A DNA stretch of 57,631 nt from JBGFRR01 sp041695045 (GTDB lineage Bacteria; Bacteroidota; Ignavibacteria; UBA10030). A program made the position numbers and the translations under genes. Where the stretch lies: positions 1 to 57,631 of the forward strand of contig JBGFRR010000155.1 of assembly GCA_041695045.1 (NCBI GenBank). Direction: 5' to 3'. Each line of letters opens with the position of its first letter. Position 1 is the first letter of the stretch. Shown piece by piece: positions 8,572-17,401 of the stretch. The notes under the pieces are model-generated. The model saw only the letters and a list, made by a program, of their open reading frames with translations, was not told the origin of the DNA and did not search any database.

Positions 8572-9813
8572 CTATGCCGTGCGAAGCCAGCGTAGAAGCT
8601 CACGCGGCGTCGGCCGTTTGCCGTAGACGAGGATCGCCGTTCGGAAGATCTTCCCCGCCACCCACATCATCCCGATGACCGAGACGGTCAGCACGCCGAT
8701 CGTTCCAACAATCTCCCACACCGGCGGCATCTGAATCGGCATGCGCATAACCATGAACGCCGGCGTCAACACCGGCACAAACGACAGCGCCGTGACGAGC
8801 GGGGCGTTTGGATTCTGCATGATCGGCACAGCAAGAACAATCGGGAACACCAAAAACAAACTGACGTAGCTTGTTAATTGCTGGGCTTCCTGCTCGGTTG
8901 TGACCGGCGAGCCGACGGTGACAAAGATTGCCGAATAGAGCAGATAGCCGAGCACAAAGTAAACCGCAGAGAGCAGAAGCGTGGCCGGCTCAACATAGAT
9001 CCCTTCGAACCGCGCCCACACAACAAACCCAATCAGCGCCCAGAGTAGCACCTGCACGATGCCGAGTCCGCTCAAGCCAAGAATTTTCCCCACCATCAGG
9101 TCGCGAGCCGAGCAGGAGGAGATGAGCACCTCGATGACGCGATTGGACTTCTCCTCCACCACGCTCCTGATGAGCAGCTGGCCGGATGTCAGCACGAGGA
9201 ACATCAGCATCATCAGGAAAATGTACGAGCTGAAGAACGTCTGAAGGAAGCCGGATTCCTTTTCTTCCCCCGAAGCGGAGACTTTAATCGAGCGGACATC
9301 GACGGAGGTAAGCAGTTGTTTGATTTCAAGTGGATCGTACCCTTGGGCGCGTGCACGGAGTTCTACAACAACTTCTTCCAGCGTCCGTGAGAATCGCTCC
9401 ACCAGCCGAATGTTGCCGACATTTTCCGAACGATACTCAACCTTCCCGCTATCGAAGACGGTGGCAGGGATGTGGAAGTAGCCTTCGATCTCATCATTGG
9501 CGACCATCGTGTTGGCCTTCTCTCGCATGGCCTCGAAACTCTCTTGCTGACCAACATTCCGGAGCAAATAGTTCGGCCGTCCATCAGGGAGCTTGTATTT
9601 CTCTTCAAGACGAAGCGCTAACGGCTCGATGAGGCTGTTCGTTTCATCAATGACACCAACCGTGATCGTCCGGTCATCCCCCTTCATCGCAAAGACGCCC
9701 GGCAGAACGCCGAATGCGATAATGATCACCGGCATCAAAAGGAGCGAGATGAGGAATGCCTTGGAGGTAACCTTCTCCATGAATTCCCATCTTGCGACGT
9801 TGAGGTACTTCAT
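8572..9813 (-). CDS. ABC-2 type exporter permease (NatB-like)
   Basis: A 413-residue membrane protein with one N-terminal helix (about residues 17-42), a large extracytoplasmic domain (about 43-185), and a cluster of five to six C-terminal helices. This is the NatB/ABC-2 permease layout. It overlaps the upstream ATPase gene by 4 nt (ATGA), so the pair forms one transporter. NatAB exports Na+ in Bacillus; that substrate is only suggested here, though the neighbouring cation antiporter operon fits. It could equally export another small molecule. Confidence 0.85.
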   Translation of the reverse strand: MKYLNVARWEFMEKVTSKAFLISLLLMPVIIIAFGVLPGVFAMKGDDRTITVGVIDETNSLIEPLALRLEEKYKLPDGRPNYLLRNVGQQESFEAMREKANTMVANDEIEGYFHIPATVFDSGKVEYRSENVGNIRLVERFSRTLEEVVVELRARAQGYDPLEIKQLLTSVDVRSIKVSASGEEKESGFLQTFFSSYIFLMMLMFLVLTSGQLLIRSVVEEKSNRVIEVLISSCSARDLMVGKILGLSGLGIVQVLLWALIGFVVWARFEGIYVEPATLLLSAVYFVLGYLLYSAIFVTVGSPVTTEQEAQQLTSYVSLFLVFPIVLAVPIMQNPNAPLVTALSFVPVLTPAFMVMRMPIQMPPVWEIVGTIGVLTVSVIGMMWVAGKIFRTAILVYGKRPTPRELLRWLRTA

Positions 9814-10736
9814 GCCATCACTCCTTGCTGCTGCGCGGGTGCACTGGCAGGCAATCTTACCGTCTCGATGAAGATTGAATTCAGCGACGGCTCAACGATT
9901 TCAAACTTCCTCAACTCAATTTTGTCATCCAGGCTTCTGAGCAGTTCCTTCGTCTTCGACATGTCCGTCAACTCAATTTCCGCATAGTTCTGATACACAT
10001 CCGCCTTACGCACGTAGGGAAGCGCTTTGAGAAACCCGCCATCACCCTCAAACTCTATGTGCACGCTGTTTTTGCCGTACCGCTGTTTCACTTCTCGGAT
10101 GGAGCCGTTCAACACCACTCGGCCTTTGTTGATGAGGCAAATCTCGTCGCACAGCTTCTCGGCCTGTTCCATTTGATGCGTCGAAAAGACGATGGCGATG
10201 TTCTGCTTGCGTAGTTCGAGCAGGATTTCTTTGAGGAGAATCTGGTTGACGGGATCGAGGCCGGAAAACGGCTCATCAAGAATGAGCAACTGCGGCTTGT
10301 GGAGGATGGAAATGATGAATTGAATCTTCTGCTGATTGCCTTTCGAAAGCTCTTCCACTTTCGCATAGGCGCGGTCGGTAAGATTGAACCGCTCCAACCA
10401 TCGAAATGCGACCGGCTTTGCTTCCCGCTCGGACATCCCCTTCAGCGATGCGAAGTAGAGAATCGTGTTCAGAATCTTGCTCTTGCGATAGAGACCCCGC
10501 TCCTCCGGAAGAAAGCCGATGATGTTCCACATCTCTTCGCTGAACGGCTTTCCGTCGAACGTAATCGTTCCTGCGTCTGGATACAGAATGTTGAGCACCG
10601 TGCGGATGGTAGTCGTTTTGCCGGCGCCGTTCGGCCCGAGCAACCCGAAGAGCTGCCCGCGCTTCACCTCGAGCGAGACGTCGTCGACCGCCACAACGGT
10701 GTCGAACTCTTTTCGAAGGTTCCTAACGCTCAGCAC
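9810..10736 (-). CDS. ABC transporter ATP-binding protein (NatA-like)
   Basis: A 308-residue ATPase. Walker A is GPNGAGKTTTIR (about residues 34-45), the signature is LSKGNQQKIQF, Walker B is LLILDEPFSGLDP, and the switch histidine is in FSTHQMEQAE. A C-terminal domain of about 80 residues (DUF4162-like) is typical of NatA-type exporters. It is translationally coupled to the ABC-2 permease downstream. It begins 26 nt after asnS ends, so it may be in the same transcript. Confidence 0.9.
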   Translation of the reverse strand: MLSVRNLRKEFDTVVAVDDVSLEVKRGQLFGLLGPNGAGKTTTIRTVLNILYPDAGTITFDGKPFSEEMWNIIGFLPEERGLYRKSKILNTILYFASLKGMSEREAKPVAFRWLERFNLTDRAYAKVEELSKGNQQKIQFIISILHKPQLLILDEPFSGLDPVNQILLKEILLELRKQNIAIVFSTHQMEQAEKLCDEICLINKGRVVLNGSIREVKQRYGKNSVHIEFEGDGGFLKALPYVRKADVYQNYAEIELTDMSKTKELLRSLDDKIELRKFEIVEPSLNSIFIETVRLPASAPAQQQGVMA

Positions 10737-10762
10737 CGGTATCTCTCAGGTGGGAGTTCATG

Positions 10763-12058
10763 TTAGGGAGTGAGCCGGTAGATCATGCGTGGGAAGGGAA
10801 TCGTTTCGCGCACGTGGTCAAGGCCGCAAATCCACGCTACCGTTCGCTCGACGCCCAGCCCGAAGCCGGAATGCGGCACACTTCCGTAGCGGCGAAGGTC
10901 CAAATACCACTCGAATGCCTCCTGCGGCAAGTTATGCTCCTTGATGCGCTGCAGGAGCGTCTCGTAGTCGTCTTCACGCTGGCTTCCGCCGATAATTTCG
11001 CCGTAGCCTTCCGGCGCTAACACATCCATGGCGAGAGCCAACTCGTGCCGTTCCGGGTCGCGCTTCATGTAGAATGCCTTGATCTGCGCCGGGTAGCGAT
11101 GCACGACGACCGGCCTGTCGAATTGCTCGGAGATCATCGTTTCATCTGTGCCGCCGAAGTCGGTCCCCCACTCGAACGCAACCCCATGCTTCTTCAGAGT
11201 CTCGACCGCTTCATCGTAGGTGATGCGCGGTAAGGGCTTCTTCACGTTGTGCAAATGCGTGGTGTTCCGTTCCAACACTTTGAGTTCCTGTTCTCGATCC
11301 TTCAGCACCGTTTGAACTAAATACTCCAAGAACTCTTCCGCCAACTCCATGTTGTCGTTGAGGTCGTTGAACGCGACTTCAGGCTCTACCATCCAGAACT
11401 CGGAAAGATGTCGGCGAGTTTTGGATTTCTCGGCGCGGAACGTCGGGCCAAAACAATACACCTTCCCCAAGGCCATCGCAGCCGCTTCGACATAGAGCTG
11501 ACCGGACTGTGTGAGATAGGCCTTGCCGAGGTCGAAATACTCGGTCTCAAACAGCGTCGTTGTACCTTCACACGCTGCGGGCGTGAGGATGGGAGAATCA
11601 ATAAGCGTGAACCCGCGATTGTCGAAGAACTCGCGGATGACTTGAATGATCCGGTGCCGCACTCGCATGATGGCGTGCTGGCGTGATGAGCGAAGCCAGA
11701 GGTGCCGCCGGTCGGCGAGAAATTCCACTCCATGTTCCTTTGGTGAGATGGGGTAGTCTCGCGCAATGTGGATGATGTGGACGTCGCTGAGTTCAAGCTC
11801 GTATCCCCCCGGTGCGCGGGCATCCTCCCGCACTTTGCCTTTGACGGTGAAGGAGGATTCCTGTGTCAGCTCATCGAACTTCGCAAACACATCATCGGGA
11901 ATGTGGCCTTTGACCATGACGCACTGGACAATACCCGTGCCGTCCCGCAGAACAAGGAACCGGATTTTCCCGCTGGAGCGCTTATGATAGAGCCAGCCAG
12001 AGAGTTGAACCTCCACGCCAACGTGGTGTTTGAGGTCTTCTATAGAGATTCGTGACAT
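10763..12058 (-). CDS. asnS: asparaginyl-tRNA synthetase
   Basis: A 431-residue class IIb aminoacyl-tRNA synthetase. An N-terminal OB-fold anticodon-binding domain (about 1-105) is followed by the catalytic core with motif 2 (PTFRAEKSKTRRHLSEFWMV) and motif 3 (GLGVERTVAWICGLDHVRE). The end IPFPRM is the form seen in AsnRS and distinguishes it from bacterial AspRS. It charges tRNA-Asn with asparagine in the cytoplasm. A promoter-like sequence precedes it at 12087-12118, so it may head the operon with the ABC exporter. Confidence 0.95.
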   Translation of the reverse strand: MSRISIEDLKHHVGVEVQLSGWLYHKRSSGKIRFLVLRDGTGIVQCVMVKGHIPDDVFAKFDELTQESSFTVKGKVREDARAPGGYELELSDVHIIHIARDYPISPKEHGVEFLADRRHLWLRSSRQHAIMRVRHRIIQVIREFFDNRGFTLIDSPILTPAACEGTTTLFETEYFDLGKAYLTQSGQLYVEAAAMALGKVYCFGPTFRAEKSKTRRHLSEFWMVEPEVAFNDLNDNMELAEEFLEYLVQTVLKDREQELKVLERNTTHLHNVKKPLPRITYDEAVETLKKHGVAFEWGTDFGGTDETMISEQFDRPVVVHRYPAQIKAFYMKRDPERHELALAMDVLAPEGYGEIIGGSQREDDYETLLQRIKEHNLPQEAFEWYLDLRRYGSVPHSGFGLGVERTVAWICGLDHVRETIPFPRMIYRLTP

Positions 12059-12086
12059 GAGACTGAGGGATGTGGAAAAACCGGGC

Positions 12087-12118
12087 GTAATATACCAAAC
12101 GGAAAATTGAGGTTCAAA
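12087..12118 (-). promoter_or_regulatory. putative Bacteroidota-type promoter for asnS
   Basis: On the minus strand the sequence reads TTTG, 20 nt, then TATATTAC. This fits the TTTG/TAnnTTTG pattern of the Bacteroidota primary sigma factor with the same 20-nt spacing seen at other sites in this window. It lies 28 nt upstream of the asnS ATG. Confidence 0.5.
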
Positions 12119-12160
12119 CTGATTCGCGATCGCTTCACGAAGAAAATCAGCGCAACGACC

Positions 12161-15004
12161 TCAGCCACGGCACGAGGTCGCGCACCGCTGAAGCGTCGTG
12201 CGGAAAAGTTGACGATTGTGTCGGAGAATCACTCGAAGCCGTTGCTTCAAACGGGTAACGGATGGTGTGCCCATGAACGAAGTAAGCGTTCTCAACTGAT
12301 CCGACGAGGTCGGCAGCGTGAACGCGGCGTTCTCAATGTTGAGATGAATCGCAAGCTCGAGCGTCCGCAAGAAGATGAGATTCGTTCTGAGGACACGAAC
12401 ATCGCTCTTGGGCAAGAGGCGAAGAGCTTCAACGGCATCGAGCACTCGAAAGGCATTCTCCGCCCGCAGGGAGGAATGCTCGCCACCAAAGCGCAGCTGG
12501 AATGCTTGAAGCAAAAATTCCAGATCAATCAGTCCCCCGCGCCCCGCTTTGAGGTCGGCGCCGGAGCCAGCCGCTCTCTCCCGTTCAATCTTGGAGCGCA
12601 TCAAAAGGACATCCTTTGTCCAAGATTCGGGCAGTGGCGTTTCATACACGAACTCATCCCGGATTCTAACAAATCGCTCGGCAAGTCTCTCGTCGCCGGC
12701 GACGACGTTCGCCTTCGTCAGTGATTGGCGTTCCCAAAGCGAGGCGCGCTCGTGGAGATAACGGCGGTAGTAGCCGACCTCCACCGCCAACGGCGCGTTC
12801 TTCCCTTCCGGACGCAAGCGGAAATCAAGCTCATACACCGGCACGCCATCAGCCAAGGACGACTCAAGCAGATTTTTGGCCAGCCGTTCGCACGCATCTC
12901 GAACGCTCACACCGCCATCGTACAGCAGCACGAGGTCAAGGTCCGAACGCAGGGACATTTCGTCACCGCCGCATTTTCCCAATGCAACGACCGCCACATT
13001 GCCGCGCTTGGAATCGACAGCCTGTTGAGCGCATGCCGTTTCGAATTGCCTGACAACGAACTCCCGCGCAACCTGCGAGAGATGTTCGAGCGTCTGCTCG
13101 ATTGTACTCCGCCCCAGAAGGAATCGCAGAACTGTGGTGAATTCATTGAACGCCCGAAACCTCCGTAGATCGTTCAACAGATCCCAACTGAATCCCCGCT
13201 GGAGGATTTCTTCCGGCCTGCCGATAAGACTCTCCAGCAGCAATGGCTCACGAGCAAGTGCTGCTGATAGGATCGTGCTTCTCGATGCAAGCAGCACAAA
13301 CACATCGTTCATCTCACGCAGACCGACAAGAGCAGGCCGGCGGGGAAGCGGCGATTCAAGCCATTGGGCGATGTTCACCAGCGCAGCATCGGCATTGCGG
13401 TGATGCTTGAGAGAGACGAGGAATGTGTGGAGCAACGATCCCGACTGATCTTCGTCCGACAGCGCAGAGATGACCCGACGCGCGAGCTCTCGATTTTGAA
13501 CTCCTGCCTTCTTAAGGGCAGCTGGAGTGACAATTGTTGTTTGTCCTCCGCGTTTCGGCACAGAAAAGATTACATCAAACATGCGCCTCACATGTTGGCG
13601 GTGGCGTGTGAGTCGATTGCGGAAGGCATTCAGCGACCGAAAGCCTAAGCGCTTTCGCAGTATCTCCATCTCCTCGGTGGAGTTCGGAAGCGAATGTGTC
13701 TGCATGCCGTGAAGCAATTGGAGGCGATGCTCGACAGTCCGAAAGAAGAGATACGCCTGCCGCAGCCGACCCCGCTCTCCATCGTTAAGAATGCCTTCGC
13801 CTGCGAGTCGTTCGAGCGCATCGAGAGTGTTCGAGGCGCGGAGATGTTCCTTCGTTCCCCCGTAGAGCAGCTGGAGGGCCTGGACAATGAATTCGACATC
13901 GCGGATGCCCCCCTGTCCCAACTTCACGTTCGCTTCGGTATCCCCCTTTGCTTCAATCTTTCGCTTGATGTCCGCTATCTGCTCTAATGGACTTGCAAAG
14001 TGTGTGCGCGGGTAGATAAATGGACGAACATCACGCAGGAACGCCTCGCCGACCTCACGTGCACCGGCAACCGCACGCGCTTTCTGAAGCATCTGTCGCT
14101 CCCACAGCTCGCCGCGCGCTTCGTAGTATGCGCGGTACGCCGCACGCGCCATCGCCAACGGCCCCGCGCTTCCATCCGGTCTCAGCCGCATATCGACTCG
14201 ATACAAATGCCCTTCATCGGTATGCTCGGAGAGGCTTCGTACAACGGCGCTTGCAATAGAACAATAGAGTTCGTGTTTCGTTCGGATGCGTTCGCCGGCG
14301 ATGTCGATCTCGTCGTCGCTGTCGTACACAAACATCACATCGATGTCGGAGCTAAAATTGAGCTCACTCCCTCCCAACTTTCCAAGTCCGATAATGGCAA
14401 GCCCATCTGTCGCTCCCTGTCCTCCCTTCATCGACCATTCGTTCAGTTGGATGTCGAAGACGGCTTCCAGTACTGCATCGGCGAGAGCGGAGAGTTCGGA
14501 TGCTGTTACATCGACGTCCGCTTCGCCCAGGATCTCACGTGCGCCGATGCGGAGCAATTCGCGGCGCTGAAAGCGTTTCAGGGCGTCCAATTTCCTTTCC
14601 GATCGCTGGAAGAGCGATACCGCCGCTGAGGCTTCATGTTCGTACTCCTGGCGCGTCTTTGTCAGCGTGAGCGCAGGCGTAGTTGTCAACCAGCGGAACA
14701 ACTCAGGGTCTCTCACAAGGATATCGGACAGATACTGTGACTGAGCGAAAAGCTCAAGCGCTAATCTCTGCATTGTTGGGTGGTGAGAGAAGTCGTGGAG
14801 GAGCGAGCGTGTGAATCCAGCCTGCAGGAAGCGGTGAAAGTTGTTGAGCGCTCGACGAGGTTCGGGAGTGCGCTCGAGGTCGGCGCGGAGACGACGCAGG
14901 AACGGCTCGGGGGGGATTCCCGCGTCAACCGCAAGCTGCGCAATCGATGCGAGGGCCGGTGATTGTGGTTGTCGTTTTGTCTGCCGTGCTGCTGTGCTTT
15001 TCAT
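12161..15004 (-). CDS. glnE: glutamine synthetase adenylyltransferase / adenylyl-removing enzyme family
   Basis: A 947-residue protein, close to the E. coli GlnE length (about 946). Two nucleotidyltransferase modules are visible. The first has GLGKLGGSELNFSSDID at about residues 206-222 with aspartates D220 and D222. The second has ALGKCGGDEMSLRSDLDL at about 672-690. Each is followed by a helical domain with LGQGGIRDVEFIVQ or LKAGRGGLIDLEFLLQ, the usual post-GlnE pattern. The enzyme adenylylates and deadenylylates glutamine synthetase in response to nitrogen status. Both metal-binding Asp pairs are intact. It ends 102 nt before the asnS start; a separate role is likely. Confidence 0.9.
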   Translation of the reverse strand: MKSTAARQTKRQPQSPALASIAQLAVDAGIPPEPFLRRLRADLERTPEPRRALNNFHRFLQAGFTRSLLHDFSHHPTMQRLALELFAQSQYLSDILVRDPELFRWLTTTPALTLTKTRQEYEHEASAAVSLFQRSERKLDALKRFQRRELLRIGAREILGEADVDVTASELSALADAVLEAVFDIQLNEWSMKGGQGATDGLAIIGLGKLGGSELNFSSDIDVMFVYDSDDEIDIAGERIRTKHELYCSIASAVVRSLSEHTDEGHLYRVDMRLRPDGSAGPLAMARAAYRAYYEARGELWERQMLQKARAVAGAREVGEAFLRDVRPFIYPRTHFASPLEQIADIKRKIEAKGDTEANVKLGQGGIRDVEFIVQALQLLYGGTKEHLRASNTLDALERLAGEGILNDGERGRLRQAYLFFRTVEHRLQLLHGMQTHSLPNSTEEMEILRKRLGFRSLNAFRNRLTRHRQHVRRMFDVIFSVPKRGGQTTIVTPAALKKAGVQNRELARRVISALSDEDQSGSLLHTFLVSLKHHRNADAALVNIAQWLESPLPRRPALVGLREMNDVFVLLASRSTILSAALAREPLLLESLIGRPEEILQRGFSWDLLNDLRRFRAFNEFTTVLRFLLGRSTIEQTLEHLSQVAREFVVRQFETACAQQAVDSKRGNVAVVALGKCGGDEMSLRSDLDLVLLYDGGVSVRDACERLAKNLLESSLADGVPVYELDFRLRPEGKNAPLAVEVGYYRRYLHERASLWERQSLTKANVVAGDERLAERFVRIRDEFVYETPLPESWTKDVLLMRSKIERERAAGSGADLKAGRGGLIDLEFLLQAFQLRFGGEHSSLRAENAFRVLDAVEALRLLPKSDVRVLRTNLIFLRTLELAIHLNIENAAFTLPTSSDQLRTLTSFMGTPSVTRLKQRLRVILRHNRQLFRTTLQRCATSCRG

Positions 15005-15085
15005 GATTTGACCTTAAGGTACCAAAAAGGGGCGAGAAATTCCTGATGATTGAAACGGTTGGTGGTAGTGGTGTCCGTTCTCGCC

Positions 15086-15116
15086 TTGCTTCTCTCCCAT
15101 GCGTCGTCTATATTTG
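15086..15116 (+). promoter_or_regulatory. putative Bacteroidota-type promoter for the EthD-like gene
   Basis: TTG at 15086-15088, 20 nt, then TATATTTG at 15109-15116: an exact match to the TAnnTTTG -7 element. It lies 50 nt upstream of the ATG at 15166 and supports that start over the in-frame codon at 15046, which lies upstream of the promoter. Confidence 0.55.
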
Positions 15117-15165
15117 TCCACCTCTCAAACTAAACTTTTCCACGCCATCACCGGGAACAGTCATC

Positions 15166-15471
15166 ATGGTCAAACTCATCGCACTCTACAAAACCCCTGA
15201 CGATGTTGAAGCATTCGACAAGCATTACAATGAGATTCATACTCCGCTTGTGAAGAAAATGCCGGGGCTACGGAAGCTTGAAGCTGCGCGGATTACCGGC
15301 GCCCCTATCGGGGAGCCAAAGCACTATTTGATTGCGGAGATGTATTTTGATTCCATGAACACACTGAACGCAGCCATGGCATCCCCCGAAGGGAAAGCTT
15401 CAGCCCGCGACCTTATGAGCTTCGCTGCTAACATCGTAACGATGTTTTATGCAGAAGTGAAAGAGGTGTGA
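15166..15471 (+). CDS. EthD-family protein
   Basis: A 101-residue protein of the dimeric alpha/beta-barrel EthD family, recognised by the HYNEIHTPLVKKMPGLRKLE pattern at about residues 19-38 and the later MASPEGKASARDL block. EthD-type proteins accompany catabolic operons (for example alkyl ether degradation), but the reaction is usually unknown. It is the first plus-strand gene before a run of acyl-CoA metabolism genes. The ATG at 15166 gives a normal family length and sits after the promoter-like site; a longer reading from 15046 would add a non-homologous leader. Confidence 0.8.
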   Translation: MVKLIALYKTPDDVEAFDKHYNEIHTPLVKKMPGLRKLEAARITGAPIGEPKHYLIAEMYFDSMNTLNAAMASPEGKASARDLMSFAANIVTMFYAEVKEV

Positions 15472-15501
15472 TACCCATAGCCTTGTATGGACGGATTTAC
15501 G

Positions 15502-15554
15502 GATTTATAGATGATTGGATTGTTGACCATCTTTGTCCCGACAATCCATAAATC
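15502..15554. repeat. imperfect stem-loop between genes
   Basis: Left arm GATTTAT ... GGATTGT (15502-15508 and 15517-15523) pairs with the right arm ACAATCCATAAATC (15541-15554), with an 8-nt bulge on the left. There is no clean T-run, so it is not an obvious intrinsic terminator. It lies in the 125-nt gap before the first crotonase gene. Confidence 0.45.
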
Positions 15555-15596
15555 TATTTCTCAATAACTCCCACATTCCAAAAGCTAGATCTCCTC

Positions 15597-16559
15597 ATGC
15601 CCAAATACTCAGGAATCTCGACGAAGTCTTTCGCACTCAAGAATCTCCTGTACGAGAAGAAGAACTGGGTCGCCACGATTACCATCAACCGCCCAAAAGT
15701 GCACAACTGCCTGAACCTTGAGACGCTGCGCGAATTCGGCGGCGTGTTGCAGGACGCGTCCTGGGACGATGAGATTGCCGTTGTCGTGATCACCGGTGCG
15801 GGCTCGAAAGCCTTTTGCACGGGAGCCGACATCAAGGAATGGAAGGAGGATTTCCTCGACCGGCCGCATGACTTCTACAAATGGATGGGGGTGTTCATCG
15901 AGACGTTCGACCGCCTGCGCAACATCGGCAAGCCGACGGTCGCACGGCTCAACGGCATGGCGGTGGGCGGCGGCAACGAACTGCAAATGTCGTGCGACCT
16001 TGCCATCGCGGCTGACGACATTTTCATCCGACATGTCGGCGTCGAGCGCGGCAGCGTTCCATCGGCGGGGGCGACACAATGGCTTCCGCTCATTGTGGGA
16101 GAGCGGCGAGCGCGGGAAATCATCTTTCTGTGCGAGCCCATTCCCGCCCCGAAAGCGCTTGAGTGGGGGCTTGTGAACGAAGTGGTCCCCCGCTCACAAC
16201 TCGATGCGGCCGTTGAACGAATGGCGACGAAGCTTATCAATAAACTGCCGGAATGCACGCGCTACGCCAAACAACAACTCAATTTCTGGCGCGACTTTTC
16301 GTGGGCGATGACCATCGGCCATGTGCGCGACTGGCTCACCGTTCACACGAGCGCTCCAGAGATCATCGAAGGCATCAACGCCTTCTCTGAAAAACGACCG
16401 ATCGACTATGAGAAAATCAGAAGACAGTCCCGCTGTACGGGATCCCGCTTCGCGGGAAAAGCAGAAGTCAGAGGTCAGAGATCAGAGGCCAGACCGACAC
16501 GCCGGAGTGCCATGAAACAAGATGCTGGCAGGGGTCAGAAAAGAAGAAAAGCGCGGTAG
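15597..16559 (+). CDS. enoyl-CoA hydratase/isomerase family protein with altered C-terminus
   Basis: Crotonase-fold protein. Residues 1 to about 278 match the family: oxyanion-hole motif AFCTGADIKEW near residue 77, NGMAVGGGNELQMSCDLAIA with the first catalytic-position glutamate, and the usual C-terminal helices ending EKRPIDYEK. The second position reads GVERGSVPSAG instead of the common PEI, so strict hydratase activity is uncertain. The last 40 or so residues, rich in Arg, Lys and Ser, are not crotonase-like. They are encoded by two tandem palindromes (16428-16457) and a purine-rich repeat-like stretch, so the original stop codon was probably lost. The neighbours point to acyl-CoA or aromatic acid degradation. 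Confidence 0.85.
   Translation: MPKYSGISTKSFALKNLLYEKKNWVATITINRPKVHNCLNLETLREFGGVLQDASWDDEIAVVVITGAGSKAFCTGADIKEWKEDFLDRPHDFYKWMGVFIETFDRLRNIGKPTVARLNGMAVGGGNELQMSCDLAIAADDIFIRHVGVERGSVPSAGATQWLPLIVGERRAREIIFLCEPIPAPKALEWGLVNEVVPRSQLDAAVERMATKLINKLPECTRYAKQQLNFWRDFSWAMTIGHVRDWLTVHTSAPEIIEGINAFSEKRPIDYEKIRRQSRCTGSRFAGKAEVRGQRSEARPTRRSAMKQDAGRGQKRRKAR
16428..16457. repeat. two tandem perfect hairpins inside the end of the crotonase gene
   Basis: TCCCG-CTGTA-CGGGA (16428-16442) is followed without a gap by TCCCGC-TTC-GCGGGA (16443-16457). Both are perfect palindromic hairpins sharing the TCCCG/CGGGA arms, so they look like two units of one repeat family. After them comes a purine-rich GTCAGAGGTCAGAGATCAGAGG stretch made of repeated CAGAG steps. 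Confidence 0.75.
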
Positions 16560-16592
16560 GAGAGAAACAGTCCGTCGAAAGGAAGACCGACG

Positions 16593-17366
16593 ATGCCGTA
16601 CGAAAACATTCTTGTCGAAAAAGAAGCCGGTTACGCTGTCGTTCAGTTCAATCGTCCCGATGTTCTTAACGCGCTGAACATCAAGCTCATGGAAGAACTG
16701 GTGGAGGCACTGGAGACGTTGGAGAAGGATACAGAGGTTCGGTGCATCATTCTCACCGGCAACGAAAAAGCTTTTGCCGCCGGTGCAGATATCAAAGAGA
16801 TGGCGGAGGCTTCCGCTGTGGAGATGCTTGTGCGCGATCAGTTTGCGCGCTGGGACCGCATCCGCAAAATCAAGAAGCCACTCATTGCTGCCGTGAGCGG
16901 GTTTGCGCTCGGCGGAGGATGCGAGCTTTCGATGACGTGCGATATCATCATTGCATCCGAGACGGCAACGTTCGGTCAGCCGGAGATCAACATCGGCGTG
17001 ATGCCCGGCGCGGGCGGAACACAGCGACTCACGCGCGCAGTCGGTAAGGCGAAAGCGATGGAGATGGTGCTCACTGGCGGCATGATTTCCGCGCACGAAG
17101 CACTTCAGTGGGGACTCATCAATAAGGTCGTGCCGGTCGAGTATTACCTGCAAGAAGCAAAAGACGTGGCAAAAGTCATCGTGAACAAGCCGCAGGTTGC
17201 AGTTCGACTCGCCAAGGAAGCCGTGCTGAAAGCGTTCGACACGACGATCGAGGGGGGCTTAGAATTCGAACGAAAGAATTTCTACCTCCTCTTTGCTACG
17301 GAAGACCAGAAGGAAGGAATGAAAGCGTTTGTGGAGAAACGGAAGCCGGAATGGAAGGGGAAGTAA
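16593..17366 (+). CDS. enoyl-CoA hydratase (crotonase)
   Basis: A 257-residue crotonase, the standard length. Both hydratase glutamates are present: one in GGGCELSMTCD and one in FGQPEINIGVMPGAGGTQRL. AFAAGADIKEM forms the oxyanion hole. It hydrates trans-2-enoyl-CoA to 3-hydroxyacyl-CoA in beta-oxidation or in the lower phenylacetate route (PaaF-like). It lies 33 nt after the first crotonase gene, with AGGAAG as a possible ribosome-binding site. Regular ending EKRKPEWKGK. Confidence 0.92.
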   Translation: MPYENILVEKEAGYAVVQFNRPDVLNALNIKLMEELVEALETLEKDTEVRCIILTGNEKAFAAGADIKEMAEASAVEMLVRDQFARWDRIRKIKKPLIAAVSGFALGGGCELSMTCDIIIASETATFGQPEINIGVMPGAGGTQRLTRAVGKAKAMEMVLTGGMISAHEALQWGLINKVVPVEYYLQEAKDVAKVIVNKPQVAVRLAKEAVLKAFDTTIEGGLEFERKNFYLLFATEDQKEGMKAFVEKRKPEWKGK

Positions 17367-17401
17367 GCGACTGGATTTCTCTATCTCATCAACTCAACAC
17401 A

